Positions 52,918 to 61,870 of a DNA stretch of 64,000 nt are shown here, in pieces (the stretch's first letter is position 1; each line of letters opens with the position of its first letter). Under the pieces are notes generated by a model. That model was not told the origin of the DNA, did not search any database, and worked only from the letters and a program-made list of their open reading frames with translations. The stretch is from an uncultured Bacteroides sp. (GTDB taxonomy: Bacteria > Bacteroidota > Bacteroidia > Bacteroidales > Bacteroidaceae). Where the stretch lies: assembly GCA_900755095.1 (NCBI GenBank), contig CAAEFE010000122.1:1-64000 (forward strand), in the 5' to 3' direction. The position numbers and the translations under genes were made by a program.

Positions 52918-54852
52918 ATGAAAAAGAATACACTATATCTATTTATCCTCTTATTGATTACAGGGCTGAATACTTCCTGTAACTATCTGGATATCGTTCC
53001 CGACGAAACAGCCACGGAAAAGGATGCCTTTGCCAATCCCCGTGCTGCACTGCGATATTTATATTCCTGCTACGGATATCTGCCTCAGTCAAACATGGTT
53101 CAGTCATGTATGGACTTTACCGGTGACGAAACGATCAGCCCGTTTGCCGAAAGTTACGTAAAATTCGCTGAAGGTTCTTATGACTCAAGCAATACAATTA
53201 TCAGTTATTGGAATACACTGTTTCAGGGAATACGTCAATGCTATTTGTTGAAAGAAAATATCCACTCCGTTCCTAAGATCAGCCAGGAGGAAGTCGATCT
53301 TTACACGGCAGAAGCCGACTTCCTGATCGCCTATTTCCACCTCCTTCTGATCAAATGTTACGGGCCGACCATTTTGGTAAAAGAACTTCCGGCACTCGAC
53401 ACTCCCGCAGAGAATATGCTTGGACGTCGTCCGTACGATGAATGTATCGACTGGGTTGCCGACTTACTTGACGATGCAGCCACCAGACTTCCTGCCACAC
53501 GCAATAGTTCGGATTATGGGCGTGCCACGAGCGTCATTGCCAAAAGCTTAAAAGCACGTATGTTGCTTTATGCCGCTTCACCATTATTCAATGGGAACCC
53601 TGATTACACAGACTTTAAGAACCCGGACGGCGAACAGCTCATGTCGACCACTTATTCGGAAGAAAAATACAAACGTGCAGCAGATGCAACATGGGATGCC
53701 ATTCAGGCTGCATCAGGAGCCGGTCACGAGCTCTATATAGCCAGTACTACAAGTAATGCTTATCCGGAACCGACCAACCTGACAGAACGCACACTTCGTA
53801 TGACTTTCATGGATAGCGAAAACTACAAAGAAGTCATTTTCCCCGAAACCCGTAAAGCAGGTGCTTATGGTATTCAACGTAAATCCATACCTTTCTTCCC
53901 ACGTGGCTCGTGGAATGGTATAGCCCCCACTATTACCATGCTCGACCGCTTCTACACAGTCAATGGATTACCGATTGACGAAGACCCCGAATTCAATACA
54001 AACAACAAACTGGATATCGTAACCATCCCTGAAGGCACTACCTATGCCGAACCGGGAAAAAGAACATTATACATGAACATGAACCGCGAACCCCGATTCT
54101 ATGCGTGGGTTGCATTTGAGAACGGTTATTATGAATGTCGTACAGACGATAAAAGATATGCTTATCACAAATTCTGGGGTGCTGAGCGTTCTGAAGGAGA
54201 CAAGTGGTTGACCGGATTTCTGGCAACAGAAAACTGCGGTGTCAGAGCCGATGACGGAAAGATAGTCACTGCGGCACGCTCTCAGAACTACTCCAAAACA
54301 GGATACCTGAACAAAAAAGGTGTACACCCAGGGATACAAGCTACCGTTGATACCCCCGGACCAACGGTAGAATATCCATGGCCTGTGATACGTCTCGCCG
54401 AACTTTACCTGAACTATGCCGAAGCCTGCGTAGGATATGGTAAAGAAGGATATCCCGAAAAAGGAATGGCTTATCTGGACAAAGTACGCGAACGCGCCGG
54501 ACTAAAACCGGTACTGGAAAGCTGGGCAAATGCCAAAGTTCCTTTGACAAGCTATGACGGCCAATGCGGTCCCGACGGCAGAGTGATGAAAATCGTCAGA
54601 CAGGAACGTATGATCGAGCTTTATCAGGAGAATCATAATTTCTGGGACATCCGCCGCTGGAAAATGGGAGAAACTTATTTCAATGTCAAGGCACGTGGTC
54701 TGAACATTCTTGCCGAGACAATGGAAGACTTCGCCAAGATTGTGGAGATACAGGACAAGCGTACATTCGATGCACCCCGTCAGTATCTGATGCCTATTCC
54801 GGCAGGTGAAGTAAGCAAGAACCCGAACATGGTGCAGAATCCGGGCTACTAA
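52918..54852 (+). CDS. susD-like: SusD-like outer-membrane binding lipoprotein
   Basis: SusD/RagB-family lipoprotein of 644 residues. The SPII signal ends LNTSC at about residue 21, followed by NYLDIVPDETATEKDAF. Helical repeats contain EADFLIAYFHLLLIKCYGP and KSLKARMLLYAASPLFNG; the C-terminal part contains PWPVIRLAELYLNYAEACVG, QERMIELYQENHNFWDIRRW and PNMVQNPGY, as in the SusD at 15083. It starts 12 bp after SusC and forms the lid of that transporter. The ligand is unknown. Confidence 0.95.
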   Translation: MKKNTLYLFILLLITGLNTSCNYLDIVPDETATEKDAFANPRAALRYLYSCYGYLPQSNMVQSCMDFTGDETISPFAESYVKFAEGSYDSSNTIISYWNTLFQGIRQCYLLKENIHSVPKISQEEVDLYTAEADFLIAYFHLLLIKCYGPTILVKELPALDTPAENMLGRRPYDECIDWVADLLDDAATRLPATRNSSDYGRATSVIAKSLKARMLLYAASPLFNGNPDYTDFKNPDGEQLMSTTYSEEKYKRAADATWDAIQAASGAGHELYIASTTSNAYPEPTNLTERTLRMTFMDSENYKEVIFPETRKAGAYGIQRKSIPFFPRGSWNGIAPTITMLDRFYTVNGLPIDEDPEFNTNNKLDIVTIPEGTTYAEPGKRTLYMNMNREPRFYAWVAFENGYYECRTDDKRYAYHKFWGAERSEGDKWLTGFLATENCGVRADDGKIVTAARSQNYSKTGYLNKKGVHPGIQATVDTPGPTVEYPWPVIRLAELYLNYAEACVGYGKEGYPEKGMAYLDKVRERAGLKPVLESWANAKVPLTSYDGQCGPDGRVMKIVRQERMIELYQENHNFWDIRRWKMGETYFNVKARGLNILAETMEDFAKIVEIQDKRTFDAPRQYLMPIPAGEVSKNPNMVQNPGY

Positions 54853-54889
54853 TCAATGATGAATAACAATTATTAAAAACAATCTGATC

Positions 54890-55786
54890 ATGAAAAAGAT
54901 ACTTATAACGATATGTCTTATCGGAGGATTAGCCATGCTCTGGTCTTGCAGCGATGACAAAGATTCCTATCCGGTACCCAGCGACATCGAAAATCTAAAA
55001 GCGACTCCCGCTCCGGGACAGATTACCCTGAGCTGGACCAACCCTGCCGATGAAAACTTATATTATGTACAGATAGAATATACAATCGGAGCCACAGGAA
55101 AGTCATACAGAAAACAAGTCAGCCAATACGCCAGCGAATTGGTAATAGACAATCTGCTCCAAAAGTACGGTGAAATAGACTTTACTGTACAAGCCTTCAA
55201 TCGTGGCAATACGGCAGGGCCCAGCCACCAAATAACGGCTCAGGCAGAAAAAGCCAACCCTACTTTCGGCACTCCCGTAAAGATAGATCTGGACTATAAG
55301 AAAATATGGACGAATGCTCCATTTCCTACCCGTCCGATAAAAGACCTGGTAGACGGAAATATAGCAACCTTCTTCCACTCGTGGTGGAGCTCACTAGTGG
55401 AAATGCCACATTATCTGGTAGTAGATTTAGGCGAAGAAGTCAGCGCTATTAAATTCCGTTCGACTAATACCAACCGTGCGAACGATAGTTCATGGAAAAC
55501 GATCAACTTATATACAAGTGATAGTTATAATCCAGCAGAATGGTTTGATGGCGTCGAGAAAATTGATGGCAATACAGTGGATATCTCACAGGCAGGCACC
55601 CACAAGGAAACTACCTTAACAGGGCTTCCTAACGGAGTGAGCGAAGTGTATAACTCGGAGATAATTCCGCTGTCAAAACCTTCCCGCTATCTTTGGTTCG
55701 AAGTGACAGAGACCACGAAGGGAACCCCTTATTTTGCTTTAGGAGAACTAGAAATCTATCAATGTTCAATGGTCGTACTCGAATAA
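54890..55786 (+). CDS. Surface lipoprotein with Fn3-like and discoidin-like domains
   Basis: Lipoprotein of 298 residues; lipobox MLWSC at about 16-20. An Fn3-like/DUF4959-type domain at about 30-120 (LKATPAPGQITLSWTNPADE) is followed by an F5/8 type C (discoidin-like) domain at about 140-295 (DGNIATFFHSWWSS, HYLVVDLGEEVSAIKFRSTN, ALGELEIYQ). It resembles the third-gene lipoproteins of other SusCD operons and probably binds glycan at the cell surface. It begins 37 bp after SusD and ends 7 bp before the M60 peptidase gene. No catalytic motif. Confidence 0.85.
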   Translation: MKKILITICLIGGLAMLWSCSDDKDSYPVPSDIENLKATPAPGQITLSWTNPADENLYYVQIEYTIGATGKSYRKQVSQYASELVIDNLLQKYGEIDFTVQAFNRGNTAGPSHQITAQAEKANPTFGTPVKIDLDYKKIWTNAPFPTRPIKDLVDGNIATFFHSWWSSLVEMPHYLVVDLGEEVSAIKFRSTNTNRANDSSWKTINLYTSDSYNPAEWFDGVEKIDGNTVDISQAGTHKETTLTGLPNGVSEVYNSEIIPLSKPSRYLWFEVTETTKGTPYFALGELEIYQCSMVVLE

Positions 55787-55793
55787 AAAAAGA

Positions 55794-58700
55794 ATGAAGA
55801 AATATATACTGCTTTTCTTTCTATTATCGTTGCTGCCATGCCTGTCTACGGCATGCTCTGACGATGACGGCTCTTCAACCCCCAATTTAACCGTTGGAAA
55901 AGAGACAGTTGATTTCAATAGTGAGTCCGGTAGCCAGAATGTAGCTGTTACTACCAATGTGGATATCTGGACCGTCAAATCAGATAAAAATTGGTGCCAC
56001 CCGTCTGCAGACGGGAAGGCACTGAAAATATCTGTAGACGAAAGTGACGAACGATACGTGCGCAAAGCAACCGTTACCGTTATAGCTGCCGACCAGACAA
56101 AGACAATCACAGTACGCCAGTTGGGATACGAAGCAGCCATTCTGGTTGACCAGCCCAGCTTTGAGGTAGGTGTTATCGGTGGAGAAATCCAGTTTAACGT
56201 GACGACAAATGTAGAAGTAGCCATCACTTTGCCGGAATGGATTACCGCAAAACCTGCCAGCCGTGCACCGGCTACAGTCACCACCCCCCATAGATATATG
56301 GTGAAAGCGACCGGACTTGACAGTCAACGTCATGGCAACATTGAAATAACAGAAGTATTACCGACTATCGATCCCGATACGGAACAGGCAGAACCTGTAA
56401 GCGCATTCGTATTTGTTACCCAGAAAGGTCTCAACGAATTTGCCGAAGGCAATGGAGAGGACGTAAAAGGTGATATCAAAATCAAAATAGTGAGCGGGAC
56501 GGCTTCTTCTTTTCAACCCGGCAGCAACATCGAAAAGTCTTTTGACGGAGATTATTCGACACTTTATCATTCCAGTTGGAGTAATGGTGCAAGCAACTAT
56601 TTCCCCATCACATTAACCTATAATTTTGAAACAGTCACAGATATCGATTATTTGATATATCATCCGCGCAACAACGGAAATAATGGTAGATTTAAAGATA
56701 CAGAAATACAATATTCAGCAGACGGTCACACATTCACAAAACTTATTGATAAGGATTTTCAAGGTTCGGCTACGGCAGGCAAAGTAACATTTGACCAAAC
56801 GATACAGGCGAAGTCTTTCCGTTTCATCGTAAAGAGCGGTTCCGGCGACGGACAAGGATTTGCTTCATGTGCCGAAATGGAATTCTACGCAAAGAATCCC
56901 GTGAACTTTGATTATTCGACTCTCTTCACAGATGCAAGTTGCAGTGAACTGAAAACAGGTATTACGGAAGATGACATAGTGAAGTGCGAATACCCGTTCT
57001 TTAAGAATATAGCCTACTATATGATTAAAGGCAAGTATCCCAGAGAATTCCGTATCAGTGAGTTCAAGGCATATCCCAATCCGGATATCCAGTCGGAAAC
57101 CCACAAGACCAACCCTTACAGCCAGTTGGACAATCCAACCGGAATATCGGTCAAGGCAGGTGAAAACCTGATTGTGCTGGTGGGAGACACACACGGATAT
57201 GACATCGGACTGCGGGTACAGAATCTGGATGCACCGGAGAATGACGGTTTTGGCGGAGTGACCTACTTACTGAATCAGGGAATCAACAAACTTACTATCA
57301 GCGAACAAGGACTGGTGTATGTGATGTATGTCACAAAAACGCTGGACGATCCGTCAGCGGCCCCAATCAAAATCCATTTTGCATCGGGAAAAGTGAACGG
57401 CTACTTCGACTCGCAAAACCCGGAGCATAACGGGCGTTGGTCGGAACTGCTCAACAAAGCAACCAACCGATATTTCGATGTACTGGGGAAATATGCCCAC
57501 CTCACTTTCGAGACGAGTGACCTCCGGACGTACGCAGGTTCCAAGGGAGATGAACTGATAGACCTTTATGACAAGATCGTGTACAGCGAGCAGCAGCTGC
57601 TTGGCTTGGAGAAATATGACAAGATGTTCAGAAACCGGATGTATCTGAATGTCATGTATCATTCCTATATGTACGCCACAGCCTATCACACAGCCTACAA
57701 CCGAACTACAATGAATGAAATCTGTAGTCCGGAAAAGCTGAAGACAAGTGCTTGCTGGGGACCGGCACACGAGATAGGACATTGCAATCAGACCCGTCCG
57801 GGAGTATTGTGGGGCGGTAACACGGAAGTGACGAACAACATCATGTCCGAGTACATACAGACCACCATTTTCGGCCAGCCCTCCCGCATACAGGTCGAAG
57901 ACATGGGAATCACCTACCGAAACAGATACTCCAAAGCATGGAGTGGGATTATCGCCACCGGAAGCCCGCACGCCGACTTCCAGAATCTGGGAAAGAATAA
58001 TGCCAACGATGTATTCTGTAAGCTCGTTCCCTTCTGGCAACTGGAACTCTATTTCGGGAAAGTACTGGGCAGGACTCCATTGCAACAGACGGACAAAGGA
58101 GGTTTTTATCCGGAGGTATATGAATACGCCCGTAATAAAGACTACACCGGAATGACTCATGGAGAAATTCAGCTCGACTTTGTGTATGCCTGCTCCAAGA
58201 TTTCCGGTATGAACTTACTCGACTTCTTCACTAAATGGGGATTCCTGACTCCGGTAGACAAAGAACTGGACGACTACGGGAAAAAGCAGCTGACCGTGAC
58301 ACAAGACATGATAGACGCTCTCAAACAGAAAGTGAACGCACTGGGAGGCACCCGTCCGGATGTCGCTCTAGAATACATCTCAGATAATACGTACGAACTG
58401 TATAAAACGAAACCCGCCATCATCAAAGGAGAGAATGCCACTCATGCTCCCAAGACATTTACGGTAGGTTCCGGCGACAATGCGGTGACTTACAACGGTG
58501 AGACCATCACGATCAAGAACTGGACCAATGTAGTGACGTACGAAGTGAAAGATGAAACCGGCAAATTCATCCTCATCTGCAGCGGCGAAAATGCCCCTTC
58601 GTCTGTAGATACATTCACCATTCCGGTTCGCTGGAAAGATGGTTTCCGGTTAAGCGCCGTTTCCGTTACGGGCGAACGTATCGACATTCCAATGAATTGA
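55794..58700 (+). CDS. BACON-discoidin-M60 metallopeptidase (mucin-type O-glycoprotein peptidase)
   Basis: Surface lipoprotein of 968 residues: signal with a Cys in LSTAC at about 21, then two BACON domains (about 30-110 and 112-205, each with the pattern of short beta strands seen in TTNVDIWTVKSDKNW and TTNVEVAITLPEW). A CBM32-like discoidin domain (about 235-365, FDGDYSTLYHSSWSNG) and the M60 catalytic region (about 380-870) follow. The gluzincin motif is HEIGH at 659-663 with Glu660 catalytic and Glu678 (NTEVTNN) as third zinc ligand. M60 proteases cut next to O-glycans in mucin-type proteins; the B. thetaiotaomicron homologue BT4244 is characterised. Last gene of the SusCD operon, before the terminator at 58748. 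Confidence 0.93.
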   Translation: MKKYILLFFLLSLLPCLSTACSDDDGSSTPNLTVGKETVDFNSESGSQNVAVTTNVDIWTVKSDKNWCHPSADGKALKISVDESDERYVRKATVTVIAADQTKTITVRQLGYEAAILVDQPSFEVGVIGGEIQFNVTTNVEVAITLPEWITAKPASRAPATVTTPHRYMVKATGLDSQRHGNIEITEVLPTIDPDTEQAEPVSAFVFVTQKGLNEFAEGNGEDVKGDIKIKIVSGTASSFQPGSNIEKSFDGDYSTLYHSSWSNGASNYFPITLTYNFETVTDIDYLIYHPRNNGNNGRFKDTEIQYSADGHTFTKLIDKDFQGSATAGKVTFDQTIQAKSFRFIVKSGSGDGQGFASCAEMEFYAKNPVNFDYSTLFTDASCSELKTGITEDDIVKCEYPFFKNIAYYMIKGKYPREFRISEFKAYPNPDIQSETHKTNPYSQLDNPTGISVKAGENLIVLVGDTHGYDIGLRVQNLDAPENDGFGGVTYLLNQGINKLTISEQGLVYVMYVTKTLDDPSAAPIKIHFASGKVNGYFDSQNPEHNGRWSELLNKATNRYFDVLGKYAHLTFETSDLRTYAGSKGDELIDLYDKIVYSEQQLLGLEKYDKMFRNRMYLNVMYHSYMYATAYHTAYNRTTMNEICSPEKLKTSACWGPAHEIGHCNQTRPGVLWGGNTEVTNNIMSEYIQTTIFGQPSRIQVEDMGITYRNRYSKAWSGIIATGSPHADFQNLGKNNANDVFCKLVPFWQLELYFGKVLGRTPLQQTDKGGFYPEVYEYARNKDYTGMTHGEIQLDFVYACSKISGMNLLDFFTKWGFLTPVDKELDDYGKKQLTVTQDMIDALKQKVNALGGTRPDVALEYISDNTYELYKTKPAIIKGENATHAPKTFTVGSGDNAVTYNGETITIKNWTNVVTYEVKDETGKFILICSGENAPSSVDTFTIPVRWKDGFRLSAVSVTGERIDIPMN

Positions 58701-58747
58701 TCGTATCTCAGATACATTCAAGATAACTTTTTATCGGGTTAGGTATC

Positions 58748-58775
58748 GAAGGGTGTCCGCAGGCGGGCGCCCTTC
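58748..58775 (+). terminator. Terminator of the M60 operon
   Basis: GAAGGGTGTCCGC (58748-58760) pairs with GCGGGCGCCCTTC (58763-58775) using two G-T pairs, followed by a short T-containing stretch. Confidence 0.7.
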
Positions 58776-58849
58776 TTGCGTAACACAATCGTAGCATATT
58801 TGTTACGCGTTCTTCAATCAACTGTAAAAAGCAAGAAACGTCAAACCTC

Positions 58850-58857
58850 TACTTTTG
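58850..58857 (+). promoter_or_regulatory. -7 element TACTTTTG for the TonB receptor gene
   Basis: TAnnTTTG match 30 bp upstream of the ATG at 58887. Confidence 0.5.
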
Positions 58858-58886
58858 CAGCAAATAATTAACGCACGCTAACATTT

Positions 58887-61703
58887 ATGAAACGATTTCT
58901 CAGATTAGTCTCTTTGACTCTTTTAATCATGAGTACAAGCGGAAATACTTTTGCAGAGGAAAAAGTAAACGTAGCCCGACAGGGTACGATCCGCGGACGC
59001 ATAGTAGACACTTCCAAGCAAATTCTTCCGGGAGCCTCCATCTACATCGAAAAACTACATACCGGAGTGACAAGTGATGTCAACGGTTATTATACATTCG
59101 CCAATCTCACACCGGGCACATACACCGTGAAAGTCAGCTACGTAGGCTACTCTCCCGTCGAAATGAAAATCACCATTCCGGCAGGAAAGACACTCGAAAA
59201 GGACGTCGTACTCAATGAAGGGCTCGAACTGCAGGAAGTAGTGGTAGGCGGCGCCTTCCAGGGACAACGCCGCGCCATCAACTCACAAAAGAACAACCTC
59301 GGAATCACCAATGTCGTTTCAGCCGATCAGGTCGGAAAGTTCCCCGATTCCAATATCGGCGACGCCCTCAAACGTATCAACGGTATTAATGTACAATACG
59401 ACCAGGGGGAAGCCCGCTTCGGACAAGTCCGCGGTACTTCCGCCGACCTCAGTTCCGTGACCATCAACGGCAACCGCCTCCCTTCTGCCGAAGGCGATAC
59501 CCGTAATGTCCAGCTCGACCTCATCCCCGCCGACATGGTGCAGACAATCGAAGTGAACAAAGTCGTTACCTCGGATATGGACGGAGATGCCATCGGCGGC
59601 TCCATCAATCTGGTGACGAAAAGCACTCCTTACAAACGGATGTTCAGTGCCACAGCGGGAACCGGCTACAACTGGATCAGCCAGAAAGCACAGCTGAACT
59701 TAGGATTTACCTACGGCGACCGTTTCTTCAATGACAAACTGGGAATGATGGCCGCCATCTCTTATCAGAACGCTCCGTCAGGATCGGACGATGTGGAGTT
59801 TGAATATGACGTCAACAAAAAAGGCGAGGTAGTCATGGTGGAAGCACAGAAACGCCAGTACTACGTGACCCGCGAACGCCAAAGCTACTCCCTGGCTTTC
59901 GACTACGACATCAACCCGAACCACCGGCTGACGCTGCAAGGTATCTACAACCGTCGCCACGACTGGGAAAACCGCTACCGCGTCACCTATAAGGATTTGG
60001 ATAAGACAGGACTAGACGACGAAGGAGATATGCAGCAATCCGCCCAGATCGAGACAAAAGGAGGAACACCCGACAACAGAAATGCCCGTCTGGAATTACA
60101 ACAGACAATGGACCTCAGTCTGAGCGGTGAACATCAGTTCGGAAAGCTATCCGTCAACTGGGGAGCTTCCTACGCCCGTGCCAGCGAAAACCGTCCGAAC
60201 GAAAGATACTTCAGCCTGAAACAGGACTTCCTCGGCTTTACCGTCGTAGATGCCGGCGACCGTTTCCCTTACGTGACTACGGACGTCAACCTGCACAACG
60301 GAGAAACAGACGGCGAAAGGGGCAAATGGAAAGTGAAGGAACTGACCGAAAGCAACCAGGAAATCTACGAAAAAGACCTGAAGTTCAAAGTCGACTTCGA
60401 ACTTCCGCTGACAAACGGCATCTATGGCAACAGCCTGCGGTTCGGAGCAAAGTACGCCTCCAAGACCAAAGACCGCAACACCCTCTGCTATGATTACGCA
60501 GATGCGTACAAGGACGCTTTTGACAAGGATTACATGAACAACCTCACCAGCCAGATTCGTGACGGATATATGCCGGGAGACCAATATAAGGCGACCGATT
60601 TCGTATCCAAAGAATACCTGGGCTCACTCGACCTCAGCAGTATGGAAGGCGAACAGGTGCTCGAAGAATCCTCCGGCAACTACCACGCCCATGAGAACGT
60701 AACTTCCGCCTTCTTCCGCTTCGACCAGAACTTGGGAAAAAAGATAAAAATGATGGCAGGCTTACGCATGGAAGCCACCCACATCAAATACGACGGCTGG
60801 AACTGGAACGTAGCCGACGACAAAGACGAGACAGAAACTCTCGAACCTACCGGAAACCATAAGAACAGCTATGTCAACTGGCTCCCCAGCCTCTTGTTCA
60901 AATATGATGTGACCGACGATTTAAAGCTCCGCGCTTCGTTCACCGAGACACTGAGCCGCCCGAAATACTCCGCATTGATCCCCTGTGTCAATATCAACCG
61001 CAGCGACAACGAACTGGTGATGGGTAACTCCGACCTGACCCCGACCATCTCCTACAACTTCGACCTCAGCGCAGACTACTACTTCAAAAGTGTCGGTCTG
61101 ATCAGCGCAGGCATCTTCTACAAAAAGATCAATGACTTTATCGTCGATCAGGTTATCGGTGACTACACCTATCAGAACAACGAATACAAGAAGTTCACCC
61201 AGCCCAAAAACGCCGGCGACGCCGACCTGCTGGGCGTAGAACTGGCCTATCAACGCGACTTCGGCTTCATTGCTCCCGCACTGAAATGTATCGGTTTCTA
61301 TGGTACGTACACCTACACCCACACCCAAGTGAACAACTTCAACTTCGAAGGTCGTGAGAACGAGAAAGACCTGTCCCTGCCGGGATCACCCGAACATACA
61401 GCCAATGCTTCCCTTTACTTCGAAAAGAAAGGTTTCAACGTACGCTTCTCCTACAACTACGCTTCGAGCTTCATCGACGAAATGGGAGAAGTGGCAGCCC
61501 TCGACCGTTACTATGACGCAGTGAGCTACATGGACCTGAACGCCAGCTACACCTTCGGCAAGAAGATAAAGACCACGTTCTATGCAGACGCCACCAACCT
61601 GCTGAACCAGCCTCTTCGCTACTATCAAGGAACCAAAGACCGCACCATGCAGGCGGAGTACTACGGTGTAAAGATTAATGCCGGCGTAAAAGTTAACTTC
61701 TGA
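58887..61703 (+). CDS. TonB-dependent receptor (not SusC type)
   Basis: Outer-membrane receptor of 938 residues: signal peptide (about 1-23), carboxypeptidase-regulatory-like domain (about 33-110, GTIRGRIVDTSKQILPGASI), plug (about 125-260, VGKFPDSNIGDALKRINGIN, TSDMDGDAIGGSINLVTKS) and a barrel ending in aromatic Phe (INAGVKVNF). The plug motifs are those of the general TonB receptor group, not SusC, and no SusD follows. The next gene in the same direction is a metallophosphatase with a 167-bp gap holding a repeat array. Uptake of a phosphorylated or phosphate-ester compound is a reasonable guess from that neighbour. Higher GC codon use than the region before it. Confidence 0.93.
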   Translation: MKRFLRLVSLTLLIMSTSGNTFAEEKVNVARQGTIRGRIVDTSKQILPGASIYIEKLHTGVTSDVNGYYTFANLTPGTYTVKVSYVGYSPVEMKITIPAGKTLEKDVVLNEGLELQEVVVGGAFQGQRRAINSQKNNLGITNVVSADQVGKFPDSNIGDALKRINGINVQYDQGEARFGQVRGTSADLSSVTINGNRLPSAEGDTRNVQLDLIPADMVQTIEVNKVVTSDMDGDAIGGSINLVTKSTPYKRMFSATAGTGYNWISQKAQLNLGFTYGDRFFNDKLGMMAAISYQNAPSGSDDVEFEYDVNKKGEVVMVEAQKRQYYVTRERQSYSLAFDYDINPNHRLTLQGIYNRRHDWENRYRVTYKDLDKTGLDDEGDMQQSAQIETKGGTPDNRNARLELQQTMDLSLSGEHQFGKLSVNWGASYARASENRPNERYFSLKQDFLGFTVVDAGDRFPYVTTDVNLHNGETDGERGKWKVKELTESNQEIYEKDLKFKVDFELPLTNGIYGNSLRFGAKYASKTKDRNTLCYDYADAYKDAFDKDYMNNLTSQIRDGYMPGDQYKATDFVSKEYLGSLDLSSMEGEQVLEESSGNYHAHENVTSAFFRFDQNLGKKIKMMAGLRMEATHIKYDGWNWNVADDKDETETLEPTGNHKNSYVNWLPSLLFKYDVTDDLKLRASFTETLSRPKYSALIPCVNINRSDNELVMGNSDLTPTISYNFDLSADYYFKSVGLISAGIFYKKINDFIVDQVIGDYTYQNNEYKKFTQPKNAGDADLLGVELAYQRDFGFIAPALKCIGFYGTYTYTHTQVNNFNFEGRENEKDLSLPGSPEHTANASLYFEKKGFNVRFSYNYASSFIDEMGEVAALDRYYDAVSYMDLNASYTFGKKIKTTFYADATNLLNQPLRYYQGTKDRTMQAEYYGVKINAGVKVNF

Positions 61704-61722
61704 CAATGCGAAAAGCGAAAAC

Positions 61723-61810
61723 CTCCGTTCCTAAGAATGGAACACCCCGTTGGTTTTAAAGGAACGGGGTCTTGGTTTTAAACCAACGCCTCCTTCCTTT
61801 AAAACCAAAA
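61723..61810. repeat. 22-bp-period array E (4 units, GTTTTAAAC core)
   Basis: Units start at 61723, 61745, 61767 and 61789, each exactly 22 bp. Cores are TTGGTTTTAAAGGAAC, CTTGGTTTTAAACCAACG and CCTTTAAAACC; the third is a near-perfect palindrome. It lies between the TonB receptor and metallophosphatase genes, so it is probably within one mRNA. The sequence is unrelated to arrays A to D, but period and central AT dyad are the same. Confidence 0.82.
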
Positions 61811-61870
61811 AAACAGAGAATTTCAGTCTTTCAATAACAACAATTATAAACAACTAATAATCAATATAAT

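Noticed and set aside
57354..58160. 268-codon minus-strand frame
   Set aside because: Lies opposite the M60 catalytic domain including its HEIGH motif; no support as a gene.
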